NCBI GenBank assembly: GCA_002423495.1 | Contig: DIWN01000058.1 | Span: forward strand, 1-64,000 | Direction: 5' to 3' | Origin: Anaerolineaceae bacterium UBA6105 | GTDB taxonomy: Bacteria > Chloroflexota > Anaerolineae > Anaerolineales > Anaerolineaceae | DNA length: 64,000 bases | Part shown: in pieces, positions 16,016 through 25,150 of the stretch | Numbering within the stretch: the stretch's first letter is position 1 | Layout of the letters: every line of letters begins with the position of its first letter | The notes under the pieces: model-generated | Seen by the model: only the letters and a program-made list of their open reading frames with translations | Told to the model about the DNA's origin: nothing | Databases searched by the model: none | Position numbers and translations under genes: made by a program

Positions 16016-18549
16016 GTGAAGACCCCATCACCAAGAGCCATGCCGCGGACTTCCCTGAGGATGAGCCGCGCATTGGTGTTTACGTCTGCCATTGCGGCAG
16101 TAACATTGCCGGCGTCATTCCCCCGGAAGAAGTCGTGGATTTTGCCGGCAAACTTCCTGGCGTCGTTCGTTCGATCGATACCATGTATGCCTGTGCCGAC
16201 AGCGGTCAGCGTCTCATCAAAGAAGACATTGCCAAGTACGGCCTGAATCGCGTTGTTGTTGCAGCTTGTTCAGTGCGCATGCACGAACCGACTTTCCGAG
16301 GTTGCGTGGCTGAAGCTGGTATAAACCCATTCCTGATGGAAATGGCGAACATCCGCGAGCAGTGCACCTGGGCGCATGGACACGACCGTGCAGGCGCGCT
16401 TGAAAAAGCCAAAGACCTCACCGCAGCGGCAGTTGCAAAAGCCACATTCCTGACCCCGCTGGATATGATCAAAGTGCCCGTCACCAAACGCGCCTTGGTC
16501 ATCGGCGGAGGTGTGGCTGGCATCACCGCAGCTCTCGACCTAGCTGAACAGAACATTCCGGTCACCTTAGTAGAAAAAGAACCAACGATTGGAGGGGTCA
16601 TGGCGCAACTTAACAAGACCTTTCCAACGATGGACTGCAGTATATGAATTCTTGCACCAAAAATGGTTGACGCGGCGCGTCAGCCCCTGATCGAAGTAAA
16701 GACCTTTACCGAAGTTGAAAAAGTCGAAGGATATGTCGGCAATTTTGTTGTGACCCTTAGGGAAAAAGCCAAGTATGTGCGTGCTGACCGCTGCAATGGC
16801 TGCGGCGCCTGCACCAAGGCTTGCCCAATTGAAATCCCCAACTACTTTGAAATGGACCTTGCTCCGCGCAAGGCCGCGTATATCCCCATGAGCCAGGCAG
16901 TGCCTCTCATTTACAACATCGACATGGACGCCTGTATCCATTGCTATAAATGTGTGGAAGCCTGCGGAGCCCTCGAAGCAATTGACTTCAGCATGGAAGA
17001 CAAACTGGTGGAGCAGGAAATAGGCGCGATCGTGGTTGCCACCGGCTTCGGTCACTTTGACCCAACCCCCATGACCGAATATGGTTATGGTCGCTTCCCT
17101 AATGTAATTACCGCTATGGAGATGGAAAGGTTGAATAACTCAGCCGGACCTACCAACGGCACCCTGATCCGCCCAAGTGATGGAAAAGAACCGAAACGGA
17201 TTGCTATCATCAATTGCGTCGGTTCACGAGACAAGCGCTTCAACCCAGGCTGCTCAAACTTCTGCTGCATGTACGCGATAAAAAACGCGCTGTTGCTCAA
17301 GCAAATGCATCCCGATAATGAGATTTCAATCTACTACATCGACATCCGCACTCCCTCCAAGGGTTACGAAGAATTCTATGACCGGGCACGCGAATCCGGC
17401 ATCCACTTTATCCAGGGACGCCCTGCTGAAATCACGGAAAATCCCGATTCACACCAGCTCTTCATTGCCTCGGAAGATATTGCGCTCGGAAAGGTAATTG
17501 AACGCGAGTATGACATGGTCATGCTCAATCAAGCCGCCATTCCCCAACCCGACCAGAACCACATGAGCTCCGTGCTGAACGTGGCTCAGTCCCCCGGCGG
17601 TTGGTTCATGGAATATCACCCCAAATTGCGCCCAATGGACAGCCCCACCGACGGTATATTCTTCGCCGGCGCTAACCTGGGTCCCAAAGATATCCCGGCC
17701 AGCGTCGCCCAGGGTTCCGCAGCTGCCTCGCGCGCTTCGCGCATTCTGCACTCCGACAGCTGGCAGATCGAACCTACCGTAGCTGTGGTCTGGCCGGATC
17801 GCTGCGTCAGCGCCGATGGTCAAGCTTGTGGCATTTGTGCCCGCGCCTGCCCCTATGGTGCCATCGATTACACCAAGGGTCTCGCGGCGGAAGTGATCAC
17901 GGCCAAGTGCCACGGTTGTGGCGCCTGTGTTGGCGAATGTCCGCATAACGCAATCACCCAACTCCACTACACCGACGCCCAGGTACTGGCACAAATCCGT
18001 ACCCTGTTGGCAACTGAACCGGAGAAGAAAATTCTTGCTTTCCGCTGCCAGTGGTGCTCCTATGGCGGCGCAGACCTTGCCGGTACTTCGCATTTTGAAT
18101 ATAGCGCCAATGAACGTGGATTGCGCGTGATGTGTTCAGCGCGTATGGATGCTGACCTGATCTACGAGGCTTACCGCCTCGGTGCTGGTGGGATCCTCTA
18201 TTCGGGATGTCATCCGCAGGACTGCCACTACATCACCGGTCAGATTGTCGGCGCTAAACGTGCAGCGCGGCTTGAAAAAATGTTTGAGCGCATGCAAATG
18301 AGCCCGGGTCGCTTCCGCGTAGAGTGGATCAGCGCGGCTGAAGGCGATAAATATGCCCGTGTCATCAACGAAATGCAAGCCGCATTGGATGAAATTCCCG
18401 AGGATGTCCTCAAGGCCGAAATCGAACGCCTGCGCCCTGAAATGGCTAAGAAACTTGCCAAGCTGGATGATATTCCTGGTGTAGCTCAAGCAATGGTACA
18501 AGTCGACTTCATCGTCGAAGAAATGATTGGCAAGGAGAAAGTCGCATGA
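16012..18549 (+). CDS. hdrA: HdrA-MvhD fusion, predicted selenoprotein (Sec at TGA 16645-16647)
   Basis: Flavin and iron-sulfur electron-bifurcation subunit. Read through an in-frame TGA it is 845 residues; read literally it would be two fragments (16012-16647 and 16663-18549) in the same frame. The TGA replaces the second cysteine of the conserved D-C-S-I-C-I-L-A-P-K-M segment, the position that is Sec in several methanogen HdrA proteins, giving Sec212. Domains: N-terminal iron-sulfur domain, thioredoxin-reductase-like FAD domain (GGGVAG at 165-170), inserted ferredoxin (Cys261 onward, Cys308 onward), C-terminal ferredoxin (Cys606, Cys633 onward) and a fused MvhD domain (Cys679, Cys682). A hairpin suited to bacterial SECIS follows. 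A nonsense mutation is less likely because both halves are fully conserved and overlap their neighbours. Confidence 0.9.
16665..16685 (+). promoter_or_regulatory. Candidate bacterial SECIS hairpin in hdrA
   Basis: Bases 16665-16673 pair with 16677-16685 (nine pairs, one G-U) around a GGC apical loop. The loop begins 26 bases after the TGA and carries G in its first two positions, both within the published bacterial SECIS pattern (loop 3-14 nt, 16-37 nt from UGA, a G among the first two). Folding was done by eye. Confidence 0.65.
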
Positions 18550-19139
18550 GTGGTTTTGCTGACCCCTACGCCCTTTCCGAACGCGTAAAAGCTATTCCTG
18601 GAGGGGACATGCTGATGATGTGCTATTCGTGTGGCACCTGCACCAGCAAATGCATGATCCAGACCAAACTTGAGAGCAGTTACAACCCGCGGCGCCTGAT
18701 CCGTGAAGCAGTTTTCAACATGGACGATGCCGCCTTTGCAGACAAAACCACCTGGCTTTGCACCGCCTGTGACCTCTGTTACCCCGCCTGCCCGCAAAAA
18801 ATCCACATTTCCGGCGTTATCAACGCAGTCAAGGCGCTGGCAGTCGAAAGTGGAAAAAAGACGCCCTACCAGGTTGCCAAAGTGGATGAATCCACCTGTG
18901 TCGCCTGCGGTTTGTGCGAAAAGATCTGCCCCTACGAAGCGATCAGCCTGGTTGAAAAGCGGGTTCCCTTCCGCGGTAACATCACGGTTGCCTCTGTAGA
19001 CTCGGGTAAATGCATGGCTTGCGGGTTGTGCACTGCTGCCTGTCGTTCGACTTCCATTCGCCTGACTGAGGAATACAATGATGTCGAATTGATCAATTCG
19101 CTCTGGTCCTGGTTAGAAACAGAAAGGGTATCCTCATGA
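18546..19139 (+). CDS. hdrC: HdrC-like protein fused to a two-cluster ferredoxin
   Basis: 197 residues. The N-terminal half is HdrC-like, with C-x2-C-x2-C-x3-C groups at Cys26-Cys36 and again in CTACDLCYPAC. The C-terminal half adds two ferredoxin motifs (CVACGLCEKIC and CMACGLCTAAC) that ordinary HdrC lacks but that resemble the tail of some HdrA proteins. Start and stop overlap hdrA and mvhD by 4 bases each. In classical Hdr complexes HdrC links HdrA to HdrB. No HdrB (CCG-domain) gene is present here, so the electrons probably go elsewhere, possibly to the AOR. Confidence 0.85.
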   Translation: MSGFADPYALSERVKAIPGGDMLMMCYSCGTCTSKCMIQTKLESSYNPRRLIREAVFNMDDAAFADKTTWLCTACDLCYPACPQKIHISGVINAVKALAVESGKKTPYQVAKVDESTCVACGLCEKICPYEAISLVEKRVPFRGNITVASVDSGKCMACGLCTAACRSTSIRLTEEYNDVELINSLWSWLETERVSS

Positions 19140-19576
19140 GCGAGACCCCTAAATTAGTTCTTTTTCAATGCCAATGGTGCCTTTTTTCGCCAGATGACCA
19201 GCAATGGGTCGACCATCAACTGCCTGAAAACATCCATCTTATAAAAGTTCCCTGCACCGGCCGCATCAATCCGCTTTATATTCTGAATGCAGTTCAGGGT
19301 GGCGCGGATGGCGTCATGGTCAGCGGTTGTCTGCCCGAACAGTGCCATTTCAAAACTGGCAACATTGGAGCCCGCCGGCAGTTGGAAGAGTTTTCCGATT
19401 ATCTTGATCACATCGGCTATGAACAGAACAGGATACGTTTCCTCTGGCTGGATCTACAGGACAGGGGAATCATCCAGAAGGAACTGGCTGCCTTTGAGGC
19501 GCAAATAAAAGCGCTCGGACCTGCCCACAACCTTGCCACGCGCGTCACCGAACCAGCTGGAGGTGCCAATGCATGA
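19136..19576 (+). CDS. mvhD: MvhD/FlxD-type [2Fe-2S] electron-transfer subunit
   Basis: 146 residues of the MvhD family: FQCQWC near the N-terminus, the PCTGRI segment, and SGCLPEQCHF. The family carries a [2Fe-2S] cluster that links hydrogenase, formate dehydrogenase or Flx modules to HdrA. A second MvhD domain is already fused to HdrA, so this complex appears to contain two. Position between hdrC and flxC-like genes matches FlxD of Flx-Hdr loci. Confidence 0.87.
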   Translation: MSETPKLVLFQCQWCLFSPDDQQWVDHQLPENIHLIKVPCTGRINPLYILNAVQGGADGVMVSGCLPEQCHFKTGNIGARRQLEEFSDYLDHIGYEQNRIRFLWLDLQDRGIIQKELAAFEAQIKALGPAHNLATRVTEPAGGANA

Positions 19577-20522
19577 TTTAGACGCCCTCAAAGCTGAAGC
19601 CAAACGTCTTCTTGAGGAAGGTGTGGTGGAAATGATCATTGGCTTCAAAGCCGGCGATACTCCCCTCCACCCGCAGCCAGCGTTCTTCAAAACACCTGAA
19701 GAAGTGGATCAGCTTGTATACAACGCGCTTTGCCAGAACAATCTTGCCACCTACCTCACCCGCTTTCCAAAGACCCTGAAAATCGGCATGTTAGTGCGGG
19801 GCTGTGAGAACCGTTCTGTAAATGCCCTCGTTTTCGAAGGGCAGCATCCCAGGGAGGCTCTCTATCTGATCGGTGTTCCTTGCGAAGGCATCATCGACTG
19901 GCGAAAGATTGTCGCGCAAGCCGGTGAAGAGGTGATCAGCGTCACTGAACAGAGCGATAACACCATTTTGGTCGAATCGAAGTCAGGCTTCTTTACCCTC
20001 GAGAAAAACACCCTGCTACACGAAAGCTGCGCACGCTGCATTCATCCGAACCCTGTTTCTGCTGATATCGTCATCGGCGAACTTCTGCCCGAAGGCGATC
20101 CCGCCCTGGCGCGCGAGCAGGTTGCCGCTTTTGCGGAGCTCTCCCTGCCGGAAAGGTATGCCTGGTTTCGCCAGGAAGCAGAGCGCTGCATCCGTTGTTA
20201 CGCCTGCCGTGAAGCCTGCCCGATGTGTTATTGCGAAGAGTGTTTTGTGGATCACATCTCCCCGCGTTGGACCGAAAGCGGCACAACCCCTGCTGGCATG
20301 CAAGGCTGGCATATTGTGCGCGCCTTCCATCAAACCGGACGCTGCACCAGTTGCGGCGCTTGCGAACGCGCTTGCCCGATGGACATCAAGATGACTTATC
20401 TGACTGAGAAACTCAATGAAGATATGCGACAAAAGTACAACTTCGAAGTCGGGATGGACACCACCACTCCACCGCCATTCTCGACCATCACCCTGGACGA
20501 TAAGTCCCGCTTTGTGGTTTGA
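19569..20522 (+). CDS. FlxC-like iron-sulfur protein
   Basis: 317 residues. The N-terminal 190 residues resemble the non-ferredoxin part of FrhB/FlxC proteins (VRGCENRSVNAL, IGVPCEGIIDW, ESCARCIHPNP). The C-terminal part has two ferredoxin motifs, CIRCYACREACPMCYCEEC and CTSCGACERAC. ATG at 19569 is chosen over an upstream in-frame ATG because GGAGG lies 5 bases before it. It overlaps the mvhD stop by 8 bases. Role inferred from gene order: electron transfer between FlxB and MvhD/HdrA. Confidence 0.75.
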   Translation: MHDLDALKAEAKRLLEEGVVEMIIGFKAGDTPLHPQPAFFKTPEEVDQLVYNALCQNNLATYLTRFPKTLKIGMLVRGCENRSVNALVFEGQHPREALYLIGVPCEGIIDWRKIVAQAGEEVISVTEQSDNTILVESKSGFFTLEKNTLLHESCARCIHPNPVSADIVIGELLPEGDPALAREQVAAFAELSLPERYAWFRQEAERCIRCYACREACPMCYCEECFVDHISPRWTESGTTPAGMQGWHIVRAFHQTGRCTSCGACERACPMDIKMTYLTEKLNEDMRQKYNFEVGMDTTTPPPFSTITLDDKSRFVV

Positions 20523-20533
20523 GGAGAGCCAAC

Positions 20534-21553
20534 ATGAACCTTATCCTCAAAAAAGACCAACTCAATCACCTGCTTAATTCCTGGCGCCAGGATTATGAAG
20601 TTTACGCCCCGCAAGCTCTGCAAAATTACACCCATTTTCTGCCGCTGCAGGATGGTTTTGAACTTGCCTTCGATAAAGCCCACAACACGCGCATTCCGCC
20701 AAAAGCCCTCTTTTTACCGACATCGGAGGCACTGCTAAAATTTACAAAATTTGGCGGATACGAACAAGTCCCACTTGAAACTGCTCCTCGTATCATCTTT
20801 GGCATCCGTCCCTGTGACGCGCATGCTATGACCATGCTCGACACCGTCTTTGAGCAGGAACGCTACACAGACCCTCACTGGAAAGCCCGCCGCGATGCCA
20901 CGCTTTTGGTCGGCCTTGGCTGCCACGAACCCTGCCAGACTGGTTTCTGCACCACAGTCGGCTCAGGTCCCTTCAACCACGCCGGTCTGGACGCGATCCT
21001 GACCGACCTCGGTGAGATTTTCCTGGTTGAAACGCTGACTGAGAAAGGTGAACAACTTTTCACCCAACTTGAAACTGCCACTGAGGAGCAAAGCAAACAA
21101 GCAAGCGAGGTGCAGCAAGCTGCCGCAGCAAGCATGCCAATTGCCTTTGAAACGGAAGGGTTGAAAGAAAAACTCGATCAAAACTTCGACAGTCCCTATT
21201 GGGAAGAAATTTCGCGCTCCTGTCTTGGCTGCGGGGTGTGCACGTTCCTCTGCCCCACCTGCTTCTGCTTCGACATCGTCGACGAAGCCCAACGCGGCGA
21301 ACGCGTGCGCAACTGGGACACCTGCATGTTCCGCACTTACTCGCTCGAAGCGTCCGGGCACAATCCGCGCCCCAGTCGTGTGGAGCGGACACGGCAGCGC
21401 CTGAGTCACAAATACACCCATTGGGTGGATCAAATCAACCAGATCGGCTGCACCGGTTGCGGTCGCTGCGTGCGATACTGCCCGGTCGGTCTGGATATTC
21501 GCGCTATGCTGCGCAAAGCAAGTCAACTTCCAAGTGAGGTAGCCCATGTCTAA
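20534..21553 (+). CDS. FlxB / HydB-AsrA-like 4Fe-4S subunit
   Basis: 339 residues of the family that includes sulfhydrogenase beta (HydB) and anaerobic sulfite reductase A. Seen are GIRPCDAHAM, the GLGCHEPCQTGFC segment, and two C-terminal ferredoxin motifs (CLGCGVCTFLCPTC and CTGCGRCVRYC). It relays electrons between an NAD(P)H-oxidising flavoprotein and iron-sulfur partners. The start at 20534 follows GAGGAG; an upstream in-frame start lacks one. The sulfite-reductase reading is disfavoured because no sirohaem subunit is present. Confidence 0.8.
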   Translation: MNLILKKDQLNHLLNSWRQDYEVYAPQALQNYTHFLPLQDGFELAFDKAHNTRIPPKALFLPTSEALLKFTKFGGYEQVPLETAPRIIFGIRPCDAHAMTMLDTVFEQERYTDPHWKARRDATLLVGLGCHEPCQTGFCTTVGSGPFNHAGLDAILTDLGEIFLVETLTEKGEQLFTQLETATEEQSKQASEVQQAAAASMPIAFETEGLKEKLDQNFDSPYWEEISRSCLGCGVCTFLCPTCFCFDIVDEAQRGERVRNWDTCMFRTYSLEASGHNPRPSRVERTRQRLSHKYTHWVDQINQIGCTGCGRCVRYCPVGLDIRAMLRKASQLPSEVAHV

Positions 21554-22403
21554 TGAGGCTCACAGTCCTTATCTGCCTATTCCCATGCATGTTTTGCATG
21601 CCTATTACGAGTCTAATGACCGCTCCCTCAAAACCCTGGAGCTGAGTTTTGACGACCCCCAGGATGCCCGCGAATTCTTCGCTGCCTACAACCCGGGTCA
21701 ATTCTGCCTGTTGAGCGTTATTGGCAAGGGAGAATCCGCTCTCGGAATTGCCAGTGCTGCCTGGGAAGGGGACTTCGTGCGCTTTACCATCCAAAAGATG
21801 GGTTCTGTCACAACTGCACTGCATGAACTCAAACCCGGCGATCCGATAGGTATTCGTGGACCGCTTGGCAACGGTTTCCCGCTGGAAGACTGGAAGGGCA
21901 AGAACCTGGTCATCATTGGCGGCGGTTGTGCTTTCTCAACCCTATACGCCCTCACAAAACATCTGCACCATCCCTCCAATCGCGGGGATTACGGCAAAAT
22001 GACTGTCATTTACGGAACACGCACCTCTGGTCTGTGCATGTACAAGCAGGATATTGCCGCCTGGCATCAGCGGGATGACATGGAAGTGCATCAAGCCATT
22101 GACGTCCCGGAGCAGGATTGGCTTCACCATGTTGGCTATGTGCCTGATGTGGTCAAAGAGGTCAAACCATCTCCAGTCAATAGCGTGGCAGTCGTTTGTG
22201 GTCCTCCCATCATGACCAAATACACCCTGCCAGCACTCGTCGAGCTTGGTTTCACCCCCGAAACCATTTTCACCTCGCTCGAAAAACGCATGAAATGCGG
22301 CGTCGGCAAGTGTGGTCGCTGCAATCTTGGTCCAAAATACATCTGCAAAGACGGTCCGGTCTTCAGCCTCGCTGAACTCAACGACCTGCCGGCAGACCTT
22401 TAG
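21546..22403 (+). CDS. FlxA / HydG-AsrB-like NAD(P)H-binding flavoprotein
   Basis: 285 residues with ferredoxin-NADP reductase fold: FAD-binding barrel (PGQFCLLSV, then RGPLGNGFPL), an NAD-binding half starting VIIGGGCAFST, and a C-terminal [2Fe-2S] cysteine group (MKCGVGKCGRC...YICKDG). It should be the NADH entry or exit point of the complex. It overlaps the FlxB-like gene by 8 bases. Together these genes match the FlxABCD-HdrA plan described in sulfate reducers, in which NADH oxidation is tied to ferredoxin reduction. Confidence 0.83.
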   Translation: MSNEAHSPYLPIPMHVLHAYYESNDRSLKTLELSFDDPQDAREFFAAYNPGQFCLLSVIGKGESALGIASAAWEGDFVRFTIQKMGSVTTALHELKPGDPIGIRGPLGNGFPLEDWKGKNLVIIGGGCAFSTLYALTKHLHHPSNRGDYGKMTVIYGTRTSGLCMYKQDIAAWHQRDDMEVHQAIDVPEQDWLHHVGYVPDVVKEVKPSPVNSVAVVCGPPIMTKYTLPALVELGFTPETIFTSLEKRMKCGVGKCGRCNLGPKYICKDGPVFSLAELNDLPADL

Positions 22404-22410
22404 GAGAAAA

Positions 22411-23394
22411 ATGAGTCGCGGTATTCCAAAGAAAACCAAAACCGAACACGAAATGACCATCGCGCGCCCAATGGTGACGCGTAATTACCTGATGCGGTGG
22501 GATCTCGACCGCTGTGTTGGCTGCCAAATTGGTCCGATTGTCTGTCCCAAAGAGGCTCTCACGCATGTTGAAGCGGAACTGCAGGACGGACGCATCGTCA
22601 AACGCGCCTCGGTGGACGTAGACGAGACGAAATGCGTCAATTGCGGCATTTGCGTGGTATCCTGCCCCACCCATGCCATTTCACTTACGGTCAATGGCAA
22701 ACCTGAAATTCCGGTCATCGAGTACGGCGCTTACCCCGAATTCATTACCAAGACTATTTTTCGCAAGGAAAAGTTCGATTTTTCGCTTAAAGAATTCCTG
22801 ATCGACAACTGCCCCACCGGCGTCATCAGCTACGATGAAGTACGCGACACCATGCGGGTTGATTTTGATAACTGCATCCACTGTCGCCAGTGTGAAGTTG
22901 CCAGTAAGGGTGCATTCGAGGTCCGGCAGGCCTGGGTCGGCTCAGTTGAGCTGCACCGTGAACGCTGCGTGGAAGGCTGCCTGGCCTGCGCCGATATCTG
23001 CCCCACCCGTGCCCTCCATATCGACGATTCCGGCGAGCTGGTTTTAGCGGATTATTACTGCATCAAATGCGGCGCCTGCATGGAAGTTTGCCCCATAAAA
23101 GCCGAATATGCGGAAGAGCCCTTTGAGTTCGAATCGCAGGGCATGACCCTTCAACGGACATTAAAACGCCTGACGAACGAGAACGAACTGCCTATCAAAG
23201 TGGAACGCTGGCGGGTGAACCACACCGAAGTTTCGAGCGCATCCTGGATCGAGGCACTGCGCAAGGTATCGGATGATAAAGCCAAGTCCGTTGAGATTGA
23301 CCGTAAGCGCGCATTGCGCCGGGCTGATCTGATTGACGCGCTGCGTGGTAATTTAACTGCAAAAACGCAACTCAAAAAAGAAATAGAAAAATAG
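22411..23394 (+). CDS. Polyferredoxin
   Basis: 327 residues carrying about five cysteine clusters: CVGCQIGPIVC (odd spacing), CVNCGICVVSC, CIHCRQC (incomplete), CVEGCLACADIC and CIKCGACMEVC. It resembles MvhB-type polyferredoxins and probably distributes electrons from the Hdr-Flx complex. The C-terminal 100 residues have no cysteine and are of unknown role. ATG at 22411 follows TAGGAG 4 bases upstream; the longer in-frame start inside the flavoprotein gene is rejected. Last major gene of the operon. Confidence 0.83.
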   Translation: MSRGIPKKTKTEHEMTIARPMVTRNYLMRWDLDRCVGCQIGPIVCPKEALTHVEAELQDGRIVKRASVDVDETKCVNCGICVVSCPTHAISLTVNGKPEIPVIEYGAYPEFITKTIFRKEKFDFSLKEFLIDNCPTGVISYDEVRDTMRVDFDNCIHCRQCEVASKGAFEVRQAWVGSVELHRERCVEGCLACADICPTRALHIDDSGELVLADYYCIKCGACMEVCPIKAEYAEEPFEFESQGMTLQRTLKRLTNENELPIKVERWRVNHTEVSSASWIEALRKVSDDKAKSVEIDRKRALRRADLIDALRGNLTAKTQLKKEIEK

Positions 23395-23419
23395 GTCTCT
23401 TCTCATCTGAGAGGATTTG

Positions 23420-23719
23420 ATGAAAATACCTCAGTTATTGATGTTAATACCCTTTCTCAAAAAGCTAATGGTTGAAACATCAGCAGAAGCCTTCCATAAA
23501 GCTTGCAAAATCCTGGATCAAAATGGAATTCAGTACCGCATCCAGACGATCCGCCTGCGCGGAATCATTGGCACAGGATTGGAATCCAGCAGCTATATGC
23601 GCTTCAATGTCAGCCAAAACAAATGGGGTTCACAATCAGCAACTTCTTATGCGATTTACGTTCGTCCCAAAGATTACGAAAGAGCCCGCCAGTTGACAGG
23701 CTCAATCAAAATGGAATAA
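23420..23719 (+). CDS. Small DUF2007-like protein
   Basis: 99 residues with a basic, hydrophobic N-terminus (about 1-18) and a single alpha/beta domain ending YVRPKDYERARQL, similar to the DUF2007 'putative signal-transducing' fold that often follows redox genes. No catalytic residue is evident. GAGG precedes the ATG. It may be the tail of the polyferredoxin operon (25-base gap). Its last 18 bases overlap the end of the convergent phosphoesterase gene. Confidence 0.7.
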   Translation: MKIPQLLMLIPFLKKLMVETSAEAFHKACKILDQNGIQYRIQTIRLRGIIGTGLESSSYMRFNVSQNKWGSQSATSYAIYVRPKDYERARQLTGSIKME

Positions 23720-25087
23720 GTCGTTCTGCTCTGGTGGCATTGCTCCAAAGCCGTGCCTTGCGGTAAAGTCAAAAGACCAACCCGTCGGACGGTTGTATTC
23801 AGGATTCCGTTCGCCTTGTTTGAAAATCAGAACCCGTGCTTTCGAACGCAACCGCCCAAAGTCGCGTAAGTTCGGTGTAGCTGTGATGATATTTCTGAAC
23901 GTGCCAGTATTAATGTAATAGGTCTCAACTCCTTTTTCCACTTTCATTAATTGCACCAAAGGATTGTGCGTGTGACCCGAGACGATACACCGTATAGGCG
24001 AGTTTGGCTTCTGCAAACATTCTTCTTTCGAGATCAATTCGGATTGATCACCTATTTTTGAACGGCGTGAAACCGGAGCCAACATAGCCTTGACCATCCA
24101 AAAAGGCAGCCCTTTTCGCCAGAGTCGTGTCTTCAATACTGCCTTCAAGGTTGCGCCAGATAAATTGGTCATGCCCGCAAGTGCAATCATCTGCTTGCCA
24201 ATTTGCGGGGAAAAGGCGAGATCGTCAAGCATTCTAACGAAGACCGGCTCTATCGTCCGCCAAACTTCCTTCATGGAAAAACCTGGCGTAGAAAACAAAA
24301 AGTTGATCAAGGCGTTCGAGGGTCTGACGTTATCAAAATCAATCAATCGCTGGAACATGACAGAAAGATTCTGGTCCTCCAGGATACCTTCCTCGGTGTA
24401 GTATTCTTTAAAGAGAATTGGCAATTTTGCAGCAATTTCCGTGGTAATGATATCCCCGAAACAAGGGCTGTCGTAGTACTTCTTGTCGATTAGGGTTGGA
24501 ATTTCGGGCCACAAGCGCACATCCGCCCCAAAGTTGGCTGCATCATACTCATGGCCGTGGCGGATAAGTATCTTGGTCTCACCATTTGTACGATGCAGGT
24601 ACTGATTTTCAAACGGCAGGTCGGATGGCTCCATCCCCAGGAAGCTGCGGGTGCGATTGCGCACCCGTCGGCTGGCATTTAATAGCCGATCGTGATTTCC
24701 GGGGATGAAATGGATTTGCACCGGACGACGCATTTGGACGGTCAGGTTGCGAAAAATTTCCAGGGTGGCAGCCACCCGGGGCTCAGCTGCAATGGCATCC
24801 ATAATCTCGTTAATCCGCCCTTCAAGCTCACTGCCCTCGGTGACCTCATCGTTGTGCGCGTAAGGTCGCAGACGATCTTTAAGCCAAAGTGCTGAACGCG
24901 TAATCTCAAAGATATCTCCCGCTAAAACCAGGTCGATATCCTGGATATTGTCATAGCGGATAAACTCGAGAATTTCATTAAAGAACGCGCGGTAGACCTC
25001 AGGCGGAAGATTGTGATTGAATTGGTGCTCCCCAATCGTCAGGGAATTATTGTCCGCAAAGTGCAAATCCGACATTACGATGATCAA
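23702..25087 (-). CDS. Calcineurin-like metallophosphoesterase
   Basis: 461 residues. All five metal-binding blocks are present: SDLHF, AGDIFE, PGNHDR, RHGHEYD and SGHTHN. The middle is a long helical insertion of about 150 residues between the fourth and fifth blocks. No signal peptide, so cytoplasmic; substrate unknown. A TTG start at 25087 is chosen because AGGAG lies 7 bases upstream of it and 19 bases from the next ATG (25075). Convergent with the DUF2007-like gene. Confidence 0.85.
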   Translation of the reverse strand: MIIVMSDLHFADNNSLTIGEHQFNHNLPPEVYRAFFNEILEFIRYDNIQDIDLVLAGDIFEITRSALWLKDRLRPYAHNDEVTEGSELEGRINEIMDAIAAEPRVAATLEIFRNLTVQMRRPVQIHFIPGNHDRLLNASRRVRNRTRSFLGMEPSDLPFENQYLHRTNGETKILIRHGHEYDAANFGADVRLWPEIPTLIDKKYYDSPCFGDIITTEIAAKLPILFKEYYTEEGILEDQNLSVMFQRLIDFDNVRPSNALINFLFSTPGFSMKEVWRTIEPVFVRMLDDLAFSPQIGKQMIALAGMTNLSGATLKAVLKTRLWRKGLPFWMVKAMLAPVSRRSKIGDQSELISKEECLQKPNSPIRCIVSGHTHNPLVQLMKVEKGVETYYINTGTFRNIITATPNLRDFGRLRSKARVLIFKQGERNPEYNRPTGWSFDFTARHGFGAMPPEQNDLFHFD

Positions 25088-25150
25088 AGTTTTTCTCCTG
25101 GGAGTATTGTATTACAAGACCCGCCTGATTTTGTTCATAGTAGCATCCAA

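Noticed and set aside
16645..16662. hdrA broken into a truncated gene and a second gene starting at 16663
   Set aside because: Both parts are in the same frame, match one HdrA across the junction, and the TGA replaces a residue known to be Cys or Sec. The 16663 ATG has no ribosome-binding sequence.
20534..22403. Anaerobic sulfite reductase (AsrA/AsrB)
   Set aside because: There is no AsrC or sirohaem-type catalytic subunit, and the gene neighbours are MvhD and HdrA; the Flx reading fits better.
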